Below are positions 26,064-34,849 of a DNA stretch of 44,759 bases, piece by piece (positions within the stretch are counted from its first letter, which is position 1; each line of letters starts with the position of its first letter). Below the pieces are notes generated by a model. The model saw only the letters and a list, made by a program, of their open reading frames with translations, did not search any database and was not told the origin of the DNA. This stretch comes from Flavobacteriia bacterium (GTDB lineage: Bacteria > Bacteroidota > Bacteroidia > Flavobacteriales_D > Crocinitomicaceae), in NCBI GenBank assembly GCA_947446925.1, contig CANFHU010000023.1:1-44759 (forward strand). The letters are read 5' to 3'. The translations under genes and the position numbers were made by a program.

Positions 26064-26936
26064 ATGAAAATTGCCATTTTATCTCGTAATTCTAATTTAT
26101 ATTCTACTAGAAGATTAGTAGAAGCTGCAATTGAGAGAGGACACGAGGCACATGTTATAGATCATCTAAAATGTAACCTTGAAATAGAGCAGAAAGGTCC
26201 TTCTATTTTTTATTTAGATAAATACTTAGAAGGTTACGATGCTGTTATTCCAAGAATCGGAGCTTCGGTTACATTTTATGGTACAGCAGTAATTCGTCAA
26301 TTTGAAATGATGGATGTTTTTTCTGCAGTTAGTTCGAGAGGAATCGTACATTCAAGAGATAAATTAAGATGCTTACAAGTACTTTCTAAAGAGGGCATAG
26401 GATTACCAAAAACAGTTTTTACCAATTATTCTAGAAACGTAGAACATGTGGTGGAATCTGCTGGTGGCGCTCCTGTGGTATTAAAATTACTGGAAGGGAC
26501 GCAAGGATTAGGTGTTGTTTTAGCAGAAAATCAAAATGCTGCTCAATCCGTACTAGAGGCATTTAATGGTCTTAAAGCCAGAGTTATAGTTCAGGAGTTT
26601 ATTAAAGAAGCAAAAGGGGCAGATATTAGAGCTTTTGTTGTTGATGGAGAAGTAGTTGGAGCCATGAAGCGACAAGGAAAGGAGGGTGAATTTCGATCCA
26701 ATTTACATCGAGGAGGTTCTTCAAGAATTATCGAATTGACAGATGAGGAAAGGGATGTTGCGATCCGAGCTGCAAGAGCAGTTGGTTTAGGAATTGCTGG
26801 TGTAGATATGCTTCAGTCTGAAAGAGGTCCATTGGTATTAGAAGTAAATTCTTCGCCAGGATTAGAGGGTATAGAAAAAACGACAGGTGAAAATATTGCT
26901 GGTAAAATCATTCAATTTCTTGAAAAAAACATTTAA
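26064..26936 (+). CDS. rimK: RimK family ATP-grasp ligase
   Basis: RimK is an ATP-grasp enzyme that adds glutamate to the C-terminus of ribosomal protein S6. The 290-aa protein (E. coli 300) shows [18 protein letters not shown] at the start and [16 protein letters not shown] near residue 54. The ATP-binding strand is [19 protein letters not shown] near 133-151, and a C-terminal [13 protein letters not shown] carries the metal-binding E-x-N. It sits between rimB and a desuccinylase-like gene in one transcription unit. Other amino-acid ligase specificities exist in this superfamily, but the S6 ligase match is strong. Confidence 0.93.
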   Translation: MKIAILSRNSNLYSTRRLVEAAIERGHEAHVIDHLKCNLEIEQKGPSIFYLDKYLEGYDAVIPRIGASVTFYGTAVIRQFEMMDVFSAVSSRGIVHSRDKLRCLQVLSKEGIGLPKTVFTNYSRNVEHVVESAGGAPVVLKLLEGTQGLGVVLAENQNAAQSVLEAFNGLKARVIVQEFIKEAKGADIRAFVVDGEVVGAMKRQGKEGEFRSNLHRGGSSRIIELTDEERDVAIRAARAVGLGIAGVDMLQSERGPLVLEVNSSPGLEGIEKTTGENIAGKIIQFLEKNI

Positions 26937-26951
26937 AATAGAAAATTAAAA

Positions 26952-27941
26952 GTGCGGAAAATTGTCATACTAGGAAACGAAATTACACCTGGAAAAACGG
27001 AGGAATTAAATTTGGATGTTGCTCATTTACATACAAGTACTCCAATTCAGGTTCCAGTTATAGTGAGTAGAGGTTTAGAAGAAGGTCCTGTATTATTATT
27101 AATGGCAGGAATGCATGGCGATGAAATTAACGGCATGGAAATTATCCGACGTGTCATACATAAAGGTTGGCACAAACCAACTAAAGGAACAGTTATATGT
27201 ATTCCTATATTTAACATTTTTGGATTTCTAAATGTTTCACGAGAGTTGCCTGATGGAAGAGATTTGAATAGATCTTTTCCAGGTTCAAAAAATGGTTCTT
27301 TAGCAAGTCAATTTGCCTATCATTTTATGAAAGAGATAGCACCACATACAGATTATATTTTAGATTTTCATACTGGTGCCTCCCAAAGAAGTAATTTCCC
27401 ACAAATTCGTTGTGTTTTTAAGGATGAAGAAAGTATTCGTTTAGCAAAACTATTTAATCCACCATTCATTATACATTCTTCCCATATAAGTAAAACAATA
27501 CGAGAAGCAATGCATCGCAGAGGAAAACATATTTTGCTTTTTGAAGGTGGAAAAACAAATTCTATTGATGAATTTATAATTCATGAAGGTTTAGAGGGAA
27601 TAAAAAGAATGATGCATGCACTAGATTTACGTCATTTTAAACTAGAGAAAAACGAACATAAATCCATTTTAATAAAAGCAACTAAATGGATAAGGGCTAG
27701 TCATTCTGGAATGTTTTTACCACTGATTAAAAATGGATCACGTGTCAGTGAGGGAACTGTTTTAGGATTAATTACGGATCCTTTTGGTAAGATCGAACGA
27801 AAAGTAAAATCTACAATAGAAGGCTATGTTTTCTGCGTGAATGAAGCACCTATTGTAAACAAAGGAGATGCTATTTTTAATATAGGATCCCCAAAAGAAA
27901 TTCGACAAGAAGGATTAATTCATCAATCAATTATCGATTAA
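26952..27941 (+). CDS. Succinylglutamate desuccinylase/aspartoacylase-like
   Basis: The 329-aa zinc deacylase has an M14-like fold. It has the zinc-binding HGDE within LMAGMHGDEINGMEI (about residues 51-65), RDLNRSFPG near 103-111, and the third ligand His in DYILDFHTG near 133-141. The C-terminal ~90 residues look like a biotinyl-lipoyl-type beta domain (FGKIERKVKSTIEGYVFCV), as in the AstE/AspA group. The start is GTG at 26952, 15 nt after rimK. Linkage to rimB-rimK is shared with many bacteria. The substrate is not established, and removal of an acyl or glutamyl group is a guess. Confidence 0.82.
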   Translation: MRKIVILGNEITPGKTEELNLDVAHLHTSTPIQVPVIVSRGLEEGPVLLLMAGMHGDEINGMEIIRRVIHKGWHKPTKGTVICIPIFNIFGFLNVSRELPDGRDLNRSFPGSKNGSLASQFAYHFMKEIAPHTDYILDFHTGASQRSNFPQIRCVFKDEESIRLAKLFNPPFIIHSSHISKTIREAMHRRGKHILLFEGGKTNSIDEFIIHEGLEGIKRMMHALDLRHFKLEKNEHKSILIKATKWIRASHSGMFLPLIKNGSRVSEGTVLGLITDPFGKIERKVKSTIEGYVFCVNEAPIVNKGDAIFNIGSPKEIRQEGLIHQSIID

Positions 27942-28052
27942 ATTGTGCTTTTTCGCAACTAATTTTGAATATTTTACGTTGTAACAAAAGAGTAAGTTAT
28001 AACAAAACGACAACAATTCCTTTCATTTAATTTAAAAATTGCAAAATTAAAT

Positions 28053-28084
28053 TTGGTATTGCTAGTTTTTTCGTTGTACCTTTG
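28053..28084 (+). promoter_or_regulatory. Promoter of primary sigma factor gene
   Basis: TTG at 28053-28055 (in ATTTGG) and a perfect TACCTTTG at 28077-28084 are spaced about 21 nt. The start codon is 44 nt downstream. It matches the consensus that the encoded sigma factor itself would read. Confidence 0.65.
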
Positions 28085-28128
28085 CACTCAATTTTTCGGG
28101 TTCATTCTAAAAAAGAAAGTTAGTAAAC

Positions 28129-28995
28129 ATGAGACAACTTAAAATTACCAAGTCGATTACAAATCGCGAAAGTCAATCTTTAGACAAATATTTACAAGAT
28201 ATTGGTAAAGAGGAGTTAATAACTGCTGAGGAAGAAGTAGAGTTAGCTCGTAAAATCAAACAAGGTGACCAACGTTCTTTAGAGAAATTAACTAGAGCAA
28301 ACTTACGTTTTGTCGTATCTGTTGCTAAACAATACCAAAATCAAGGTTTAACATTACCAGATTTAATTAACGAAGGAAACTTAGGGTTAATCAAAGCTGC
28401 GCAAAAGTTTGATGAAACTCGTGGTTTTAAATTTATTTCTTATGCTGTTTGGTGGATTAGACAATCCATTTTACAAGCATTAGCAGAACAAGCACGTATT
28501 GTCCGTTTGCCGCTTAATCAAGTTGGTTCACTGAACAAAATCAATAAAGCTTTTTCAAAATTAGAGCAAGAATTTGAAAGACAACCATCTGCTGAAGAAT
28601 TAGCTGAAGCTTTAGAAGTTCCGGAAGATAAAATTAAGGAAAGTTTAAATGTATCAGGTCGACACGTTTCTATGGATGCACCTTTATCCACTTCTGAAGA
28701 TGGTGGTACATTAATGGATGTAATGGCAAATGCGGATTCACCTAAAGCGGATCATGCGTTAATGGCTGAGTCTTTACAAAAAGAAATTGAGCGTTCTTTA
28801 AGTACTTTGACTGATAAAGAAAGAGAAATTATTCGTTTATTTTTTGGAATTGGAATGAACCATGGTTTAACTTTAGAAGAAATTGGTGCGAAATTCAATC
28901 TGACTAGAGAAAGAGTAAGACAAATCAAAGAAAAAGCGATTCGAAGATTACGTCATACATCTAGAAATAAATTATTAAAATCTTATTTAGGATAA
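28129..28995 (+). CDS. rpoD: Primary sigma factor RpoD/SigA, Bacteroidota type
   Basis: This is the housekeeping sigma-70 factor. At 288 aa it lacks the long region 1.1 and non-conserved region of E. coli RpoD, which is normal for Bacteroidota. Region 1.2 begins at [13 protein letters not shown]. Region 2 contains [37 protein letters not shown] (about residues 74-110). Region 3 runs from about 120 and region 4.2 carries the helix-turn-helix [29 protein letters not shown] near 247-275. It directs recognition of TAnnTTTG promoters such as those listed here. It is monocistronic, with its own promoter and terminator. Confidence 0.96.
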   Translation: MRQLKITKSITNRESQSLDKYLQDIGKEELITAEEEVELARKIKQGDQRSLEKLTRANLRFVVSVAKQYQNQGLTLPDLINEGNLGLIKAAQKFDETRGFKFISYAVWWIRQSILQALAEQARIVRLPLNQVGSLNKINKAFSKLEQEFERQPSAEELAEALEVPEDKIKESLNVSGRHVSMDAPLSTSEDGGTLMDVMANADSPKADHALMAESLQKEIERSLSTLTDKEREIIRLFFGIGMNHGLTLEEIGAKFNLTRERVRQIKEKAIRRLRHTSRNKLLKSYLG

Positions 28996-29000
28996 TATTT

Positions 29001-29037
29001 ACGGCTGCATCTCAATAGGAGTTCAGCCGTTTTTTTT
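29001..29037 (+). terminator. Intrinsic terminator after rpoD
   Basis: The stem ACGGCTG/CAGCCGT (29001-29007 with 29024-29030) has an inner CTC/GAG helix and is followed by eight T residues. It lies 5 nt after the stop codon. Confidence 0.88.
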
Positions 29038-29066
29038 GTTTATATATTAATTTTCAATTTTAACAC

Positions 29067-30518
29067 ATGGAATCTGCTGTAGGTTACGAAAAAGAATTAA
29101 ATGCACATGTTCAAAAAGAACGTGCTGCTGTAGTATTAGCTAGTAAAACTGGTGAATTGCTTTATGATAAAGGCATTGAATTAGTTTTATACAGAAATCA
29201 CTTATTGGATAGAACGGTATCTGAAATTTTAAATTTACATGACTATTCAAAAAATGTAGTTGAAAAACCAGTGGATGTTTTTACAACTTCTGAATTAGCT
29301 TCTGAAATCTATGGTATGAATTTGGCTCCGTCTAAATTAGATATCGGTAAACTTGCAACTGAATGGATTGCTGAACAAGCAAACTATGAAAATAAACGTG
29401 CATTTTTAGAAAATAAATTAGCAGGATTTGATTTCGTAACTGCAGGTGGCTTAGAACCAAGAGATGTAGTTTTGTATGGTTTTGGTCGTATTGGTCGATT
29501 GGCTGCACGTGAATTAATCAAACAAGCAGGTAAAGGTCAACAATTACGTTTACGTGCAATTGTAACACGTGGTGCTACCGATAAAGATATTATCAAGCGC
29601 GCATCTTTATTAAGAACAGATTCTGTACACGGTGCTTTTAAAGGTACTGTTGAACCAGATTTAGAGCGTAGAGCTTTAATCATTAATGGTCAAGTTGTTC
29701 AAATGATTGACGCATCTAATCCAGAAGATATTGATTATACTGCATACGGTATTGATAACGCATTAGTAATTGATAACACTGGAGTTTTCACAGATAGAAC
29801 AGCATTATCAAGACATTTAAATTCTAAAGGTGTATCTAAAGTTTTATTAACAGCGCCAGGAAAAGAAATTCCAAATGTTGTATATGGTATCAACCAAGGT
29901 GAATTAGATTTAGAAAACGAAAATATCTTTTCAGCAGCATCTTGTACAACCAATGCAATTTCTCCAGTGTTAAAAGTAATTCACGAAAAATTAGGTGTTG
30001 TTAAAGGACATATTGAAACGGTTCACGCGTATACAAATGACCAAAACTTATTGGATAACATGCATAAAAGTTCTAGAAGAGGACGTTCTGCTGCTATCAA
30101 CATGGTAATTACATCAACAGGGGCTGGGGCAGCTGTAACGAAAGTAATACCTGGTTTAAAGGACAAATTAACTGCAAATGCAGTACGTGTACCTACTCCA
30201 AATGGATCTTTAGCTATCTTAAATTTAAATGTAGAGAAAAAAACTACCGTTGACGAAGTAAATGAAATATTAAAAGATGCTGCATTAAACGGAGATTTAG
30301 TTAATCAAATCTATTATTCATTTGATCCTGAATTAGTTTCTTCAGACATTATTGGTAATACTTGTTGTTCTGTTTATGACTCAAAAGCAACAATCGTATC
30401 TCCAGATGCTGAAAACATAGTTTTATATGCATGGTACGATAACGAATTTGGATATACTAAACAAGTGATCCGATTGGCTAAATATGTAACTAAAGTACAA
30501 CGTAAAATTTATTATTAA
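29067..30518 (+). CDS. gap: Long-form glyceraldehyde-3-phosphate dehydrogenase
   Basis: The 483-aa GAPDH has an extra helical N-terminal domain of about 130 residues before the Rossmann start GFGRIGR (138-144). The catalytic site SAASCTTNAISP places Cys at 293. The cofactor loop reads RAIVTRG (163-169) and lacks the Asp that selects NAD in classical enzymes. NADP preference and a gluconeogenic or anabolic role are therefore plausible; this is inference. Long-form GAPDHs occur in many Bacteroidota alongside a classical one, here at 33332-34336. It starts 30 nt after the rpoD terminator, and no TAnnTTTG is seen in that gap. Confidence 0.92.
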   Translation: MESAVGYEKELNAHVQKERAAVVLASKTGELLYDKGIELVLYRNHLLDRTVSEILNLHDYSKNVVEKPVDVFTTSELASEIYGMNLAPSKLDIGKLATEWIAEQANYENKRAFLENKLAGFDFVTAGGLEPRDVVLYGFGRIGRLAARELIKQAGKGQQLRLRAIVTRGATDKDIIKRASLLRTDSVHGAFKGTVEPDLERRALIINGQVVQMIDASNPEDIDYTAYGIDNALVIDNTGVFTDRTALSRHLNSKGVSKVLLTAPGKEIPNVVYGINQGELDLENENIFSAASCTTNAISPVLKVIHEKLGVVKGHIETVHAYTNDQNLLDNMHKSSRRGRSAAINMVITSTGAGAAVTKVIPGLKDKLTANAVRVPTPNGSLAILNLNVEKKTTVDEVNEILKDAALNGDLVNQIYYSFDPELVSSDIIGNTCCSVYDSKATIVSPDAENIVLYAWYDNEFGYTKQVIRLAKYVTKVQRKIYY

Positions 30519-30545
30519 TCGATAATAAATTTACAAAGATTGTTG

Positions 30546-30572
30546 AACCTCGAAGAAATTCGAGGTTTTTTT
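30546..30572 (+). terminator. Intrinsic terminator after long-form gap
   Basis: A perfect 9-bp stem AACCTCGAA/TTCGAGGTT (30546-30554 with 30559-30567) has a 4-nt loop and is followed by a T-run. The last bases overlap the stop codon of the convergent DUF4421 gene at 30571. Confidence 0.9.
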
Positions 30573-31581
30573 ATTTTACACCAAATCGGTATCCACCCAC
30601 CAAGCGAATACTAAAATAGGTTTGAACGTATTTTAATCCTGTAAATTGAATGGATTTATTGTCAAAATCTGTGTGAAGCATTAAAAACCAACTAGGAGTA
30701 TTGTACCCACCCATAACGCGAATATCATAACGCGGTGCAAGTCCAATAAAATTTCGAGAAGTTTGTGCTGTATGATAACTTTTTTCTTGAATTACTAATC
30801 CGTATCCTGACAAAACACTATAATTCCAATGATTTTTAACATAGACAAATGCAAAACCAGGAACTATGCCGATATCAAATGCACGAATAGAAGATGCACT
30901 TGTTTTAGTATTATTTAGATCTTCCAAATAATAAGGTAGGATAGGGGTGTCATTGTTATTAAGTCCGAAAGAATTTATGGTACTTTTCAAATACCAAGTA
31001 TATGCTAATTTATTGAAAATAGCAGTTTTTCCTCGTAATGCAGACATGGTAAAATTCTTTTTATGAAAATACCACATATTTATCGAAAAACTTTTTGAAG
31101 TTAAAAGAGGCATAATATCATTTGGATGTTTTTGGCTAAACTGATTAGAATCATATTGATAAGCATCCATTAAAGCAAATCCCCGATAACGGTAAAAATC
31201 AACATCAAAGAATACCTTTTTATAAGTAAAATCAAACCCTAAATGAAAATATTTAGAATATCCATAATTTTTTGTTGGTTTAATAGAGCCCGGTAATTGT
31301 ATACTAAACCTTGCAGAAAACCATTTGTAATTGCATCCAAGACCATAAAAATCATGTATGTTATTTCTAAACTTTAAATTAATTGGAAGTTGGTTGCGCA
31401 TTGTTTCCAAATTAAATGGAGCAGTATTAAAACCTAAATCATTGTATACAATAAAATTATCTCTAAATGTGGTAGTGGATACTGTATCTTTTTGAGTGAA
31501 AGAAAAAAAAGAACTGAACAAAATCAAAGTATTTATAATTAATACATTACATATTTTTAATAGAACAAGATTTAACTTCAT
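30571..31581 (-). CDS. DUF4421 family outer-membrane-like protein
   Basis: The 336-aa protein has a long N-terminal signal segment (hydrophobic residues 8-30, ending near SFTQ). It shows the DUF4421 pattern: an early NLKFRNNIHDFYGLGCNYKWFSARFS block and repeated amphipathic aromatic beta-strands such as FDFTYKKVFFDVDFYRYRGF. The final strand is VGGYRFGVK. The pattern suggests an outer-membrane beta-barrel, which is inference from strand periodicity. The function of DUF4421 is unknown. The gene is convergent with gap and diverges from the P-domain gene. Confidence 0.8.
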   Translation of the reverse strand: MKLNLVLLKICNVLIINTLILFSSFFSFTQKDTVSTTTFRDNFIVYNDLGFNTAPFNLETMRNQLPINLKFRNNIHDFYGLGCNYKWFSARFSIQLPGSIKPTKNYGYSKYFHLGFDFTYKKVFFDVDFYRYRGFALMDAYQYDSNQFSQKHPNDIMPLLTSKSFSINMWYFHKKNFTMSALRGKTAIFNKLAYTWYLKSTINSFGLNNNDTPILPYYLEDLNNTKTSASSIRAFDIGIVPGFAFVYVKNHWNYSVLSGYGLVIQEKSYHTAQTSRNFIGLAPRYDIRVMGGYNTPSWFLMLHTDFDNKSIQFTGLKYVQTYFSIRLVGGYRFGVK

Positions 31582-31622
31582 TATTTATACATGGATTATT
31601 TAAGACACTAAAATTACACATC

Positions 31623-31630
31623 CAAAATTA
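31623..31630 (-). promoter_or_regulatory. -7 promoter element for DUF4421 gene
   Basis: On the minus strand this reads TAATTTTG, a perfect TAnnTTTG, 41 nt upstream of the start codon. The -33 box is not clear. Confidence 0.45.
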
Positions 31631-31679
31631 AGTTGTAAAAGTAATCGATGTAAATGAATTATTGGTGTTGAATATTTAG

Positions 31680-31687
31680 TAAATTTG
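31680..31687 (+). promoter_or_regulatory. -7 promoter element for P-domain gene
   Basis: The sequence TAAATTTG is a perfect TAnnTTTG, 24 nt upstream of the ATG at 31712. A TTG at 31662-31664 is nearer than the usual spacing. Confidence 0.5.
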
Positions 31688-31711
31688 TGTACACAGTCAC
31701 CGAATTGAGCG

Positions 31712-33310
31712 ATGTTTATCCGAAAATTAATACTCTTATTTGTAATTTTAGTAATCAACAATTTATTGATAGCGCAATCTCCTATTCCTACATTACTTTC
31801 TACTGAAATTAATGTCAATTATAAAGGAATGGACACAACAACCAAACCAAAGGATACATTAATACTTAAAATATGTTTTGGAGATTCCGTTGGTTTAGCA
31901 CCCAAAATTACTTATGTTGCACCTCAATTAGATACTACCAATTTAAAATATGAATGGGTGATTGGAGGTATTGGTTTTTACCAAAATAAAAAAATGTATT
32001 TTAAACCAAAATACAGTAATGGTTATTACGTAACATTAAATATTTACAAGGATACAACAATTGAAGATAAATTTATATCCCGAAAACTGGATTCTGCGTT
32101 TTTTAAAGTTCAAGTATCTGCTACACCAAAATACAAAGCATTTAAAACTGTTCCAAGTAATATATGCATGGATAAAGTAGTAGATGTATATATGCCAAAA
32201 AAAGATGGTACTTCAGATACAGATCCAATTCAATTAGCCAAAGGTTTTTATAGCATTGGAGGGCTTTATAAAGCGAATACTGCGATACCTGATATCCAAG
32301 ACTCTTCATTTATTTCCAATATCTTGATAGACGATTTTGGAAATAATGCTTATATAAAATCGAAAGAAGATATTGAACAAGTATGTATGTCTATGGAACA
32401 TTCTTACCTCGGCGATTTAGAAATAGTACTTACTTGTCCAACAGGGAAAAGTGCAGTATTGATAAACAGTTTTAAAGCAAACACTCCAGGTAGTATACCA
32501 GGTGGTTTTGATGGAAAAGATACTAAATTAGGGAATGACTTAGATATGACAGGAGTAGATCTTCACGGTGATCCGCACATGCAATATTGTTTTTCTTCCT
32601 ACAATGCAAAGTATGGAACTATGGGAGATGAATATTTGGTAGAAAATTTCAAAACAAATATCATTGGTATGTCTGCAATGAATCCAGATGGTATTTATAT
32701 TCCCGAAGAATCTTTTAATAATTTTATTGGATGTCCAATAAAAGGCAATTGGAAAATTACGATTTCAGATAATAATGAAGGAGATGATGGATATATTTTT
32801 GATTGGGGAATTATGTTTAACTCTAAAGCTTTTCCAAACATTGAAAACTATCAAAACAAATTAACAAAATCAGAATGGCAAGTAGATCCAAAAGGAGCGA
32901 TAAGCAACAACGCTTTAGATACTACATTTATTACTCCAAAAATATTAGGAGATAACACTTATAAATATATCGTTACAACAGATTATGGATGTGGAGGAGT
33001 AGGGTATGACACACTTATCAAAATTAAAACAAAATTGTGTATCAATATTCCGAATGTGATGAATTTAAGTTCTAAAGTTGGAAATAATGTATTTTATGTA
33101 AATACAGGTGATGTACGTGAATTTAAATGTGAAATATATAATCGATGGGGGGTAGTAATGGATGTATTATCTGGTCAAAAAGAAGGTTGGGACGGTAAAG
33201 ATAAAAACGGAAGAATTGTAGCAGAAGGTGTCTATTTTTACAAATTAAACATTACCTTTAATAATGGCAGTTCCGTTTCACAGGACGGAAACTTTTTATT
33301 GATGCATTAA
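31712..33310 (+). CDS. P-domain protein with CHU_C T9SS tail
   Basis: The 532-aa surface or secreted protein begins with a signal peptide (residues 1-22, LLIAQ end). A proprotein-convertase P-domain (P/Homo B-like beta-sandwich) spans about residues 210-370, with CMSMEHSYLGDLEIVLTCPTG, then CPIKGNWKITISDNNEGDDGYIFDWGIMF. An Ig/PKD-like segment follows. The C-terminal ~85 residues are a gliding-motility/CHU_C type B sorting domain (FKCEIYNRWGVV, GWDGKDKNGRIVAEGVYFYKL). It is therefore likely to be secreted by type IX secretion. No protease domain is present, so the P-domain probably serves in adhesion or binding. Confidence 0.88.
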   Translation: MFIRKLILLFVILVINNLLIAQSPIPTLLSTEINVNYKGMDTTTKPKDTLILKICFGDSVGLAPKITYVAPQLDTTNLKYEWVIGGIGFYQNKKMYFKPKYSNGYYVTLNIYKDTTIEDKFISRKLDSAFFKVQVSATPKYKAFKTVPSNICMDKVVDVYMPKKDGTSDTDPIQLAKGFYSIGGLYKANTAIPDIQDSSFISNILIDDFGNNAYIKSKEDIEQVCMSMEHSYLGDLEIVLTCPTGKSAVLINSFKANTPGSIPGGFDGKDTKLGNDLDMTGVDLHGDPHMQYCFSSYNAKYGTMGDEYLVENFKTNIIGMSAMNPDGIYIPEESFNNFIGCPIKGNWKITISDNNEGDDGYIFDWGIMFNSKAFPNIENYQNKLTKSEWQVDPKGAISNNALDTTFITPKILGDNTYKYIVTTDYGCGGVGYDTLIKIKTKLCINIPNVMNLSSKVGNNVFYVNTGDVREFKCEIYNRWGVVMDVLSGQKEGWDGKDKNGRIVAEGVYFYKLNITFNNGSSVSQDGNFLLMH

Positions 33311-33331
33311 TTTTTTTCTAATAAATAGGCT

Positions 33332-34336
33332 ATGAAAGAAAATAAAAAAATAATAGGTGTAAATGGGTTTGGTAGAATAGGTAGATATTTTACTAGATTA
33401 AGTTTGAAAAATTCGTCGTTAGATGTAGCTGTTATAAATGATCTAGCGGATATTAAAACTTTAGCGCATTTACTTAAATACGATAGTATTCATGGTGGAA
33501 TTCAAGAAAAATTCACCATTGTTGATAATTCACTTCATTTTGAAAGTGGTAAAATTATTCATTTTGTTCAAGAAAAAGATCCATCAAATATTCCATGGGA
33601 AAAATATGGTGTAGAATATGTACTCGAATCTACTGGTTTATTCTTAACGAGAGAAAAAGCAAATTTACATTTACAACGACCTGGAGTTAAGAAAGTTATA
33701 CTTAGCGCTCCAGCAAATGACGAAGATATTAAAACCGTTGTATTAGGTGTAAATGACCATCTTTTAGAAGATACTGATAATGTTATTTCAAATGCTTCTT
33801 GCACAACAAATTCAGCTGCACCAATGATTGAAGTTATTCGAAAATTGACGCATATTGAAAGTGCTTATATAACAACTATTCATAGTTACACTACCGACCA
33901 ACGTTTACATGATTCACCGCACAAAGACCTTCGTAGAGCAAGAGCAGCTGCATTATCAATTGTACCAACATCAACAGGTGCAGCAAAAGCACTAACAAAA
34001 ATTTTCCCAGAATTAGAAGGACATTTTGGTGGTTGTGGAATGCGTGTACCAGTTCCGGATGGAAGTTTAACAGATCTAACGTTGATTGTTTCTAATCCAC
34101 CATCTGTAGAGGAGATAAATGAGGCTTTTAAAATAGCATCTGAAACATACCTTAAAAATATATTGACATACACAGAAGATCCAATAGTATCCGTTGATAT
34201 TGTTGGAAATTCAAGTAGTGTTATTTTTGATAGCGATCTAACACATGTAATAGGAAATATGGTTAAGTTGGTAGGTTGGTATGATAATGAAGCTGGTTAT
34301 TCAAATCGATTAATTAATTTGTTAGAGATTTTATAG
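33332..34336 (+). CDS. gap: Glyceraldehyde-3-phosphate dehydrogenase, classical
   Basis: The 334-aa GAPDH oxidises glyceraldehyde-3-phosphate in glycolysis. The Rossmann motif NGFGRIGR is at residues 11-18 and VINDLAD carries Asp37, the residue that favours NAD. The catalytic SNASCTTNSAAP gives Cys157, and the partner His lies in TTIHSYTTDQRL. It ends with the usual WYDNEAGYSNRL. It lies 21 nt after the P-domain gene with no separate promoter seen. A long AT-rich hairpin follows. Together with the long-form enzyme it gives two predicted cofactor types. Confidence 0.95.
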   Translation: MKENKKIIGVNGFGRIGRYFTRLSLKNSSLDVAVINDLADIKTLAHLLKYDSIHGGIQEKFTIVDNSLHFESGKIIHFVQEKDPSNIPWEKYGVEYVLESTGLFLTREKANLHLQRPGVKKVILSAPANDEDIKTVVLGVNDHLLEDTDNVISNASCTTNSAAPMIEVIRKLTHIESAYITTIHSYTTDQRLHDSPHKDLRRARAAALSIVPTSTGAAKALTKIFPELEGHFGGCGMRVPVPDGSLTDLTLIVSNPPSVEEINEAFKIASETYLKNILTYTEDPIVSVDIVGNSSSVIFDSDLTHVIGNMVKLVGWYDNEAGYSNRLINLLEIL

Positions 34337-34347
34337 TAGTTTAGGCT

Positions 34348-34383
34348 TAATTTAAAGATGTAATTAACTACATCTTTAAATTA
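34348..34383. terminator. AT-rich bidirectional hairpin between gap and ychJ-like
   Basis: A perfect 15-bp inverted repeat (34348-34362 with 34369-34383) has a 6-nt loop, ATTAAC. It lies between two convergent genes and is followed by T-rich sequence on the plus side. The stem is AT-rich apart from two G-C pairs. It probably acts as a two-way terminator or 3'-end stabiliser. Confidence 0.6.
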
Positions 34384-34429
34384 TATTATTCTATTTAACA
34401 TAATATTAATTATAAGACAAATTGTTATT

Positions 34430-34831
34430 TTATAATCCATCTAAATATACCCAATGTTTATCTTCACGAATAAAAGATGAATTCTCATGAATACATTTTA
34501 GTTTATTTTTTTCTTTGTAATACGCTTTAAACTCAACTGAACCTTCTGTATCATGCTTTAAACCATCTTTTAAAGAAATAATTTCTAAACGATTCCAGGC
34601 TACAGATCTTGACCAACGAATTGTATTGTGCATATTTGAAGCATCACGAAATTGTATAGAATGGCTCTGTAGTAAAAAATCACCGTTACACAGCACAAAG
34701 GCTGAATATCGAGAACGCATCAGTTCTTCTGCTGTTAAAGCATTATGAATATTAGTATGAACTAAATAACAACAATCTTTGTAAAATTTATTATTCCTAC
34801 CACATGGACAAATAATTTCTATGAACGACAT
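34430..34831 (-). CDS. YchJ-like SEC-C motif protein
   Basis: The 133-aa protein has an N-terminal zinc-type motif CPCGRNNKFYKDCC (Cys8, Cys10, Cys20, Cys21), as in SEC-C domains. The YchJ/NTF2-like hallmark LTAEELMRSRYSAFVLCNGDFLLQSH follows at about 33-58. The C-terminal part fits the cystatin-like fold of the YchJ middle domain. It lacks the second C-terminal SEC-C motif of E. coli YchJ. Function is unknown across the family. It lies 18 nt after the CvfB-like gene and is likely co-transcribed with it. Confidence 0.85.
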   Translation of the reverse strand: MSFIEIICPCGRNNKFYKDCCYLVHTNIHNALTAEELMRSRYSAFVLCNGDFLLQSHSIQFRDASNMHNTIRWSRSVAWNRLEIISLKDGLKHDTEGSVEFKAYYKEKNKLKCIHENSSFIREDKHWVYLDGL

Positions 34832-34849
34832 ATATTATGTTAAATAGAA

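Noticed and set aside
27234-27249. TGTTTCACG within the desuccinylase-like gene as a parS half-site
   Set aside because: Only 11 of 16 positions match, it is in coding sequence, and it is far from parAB.
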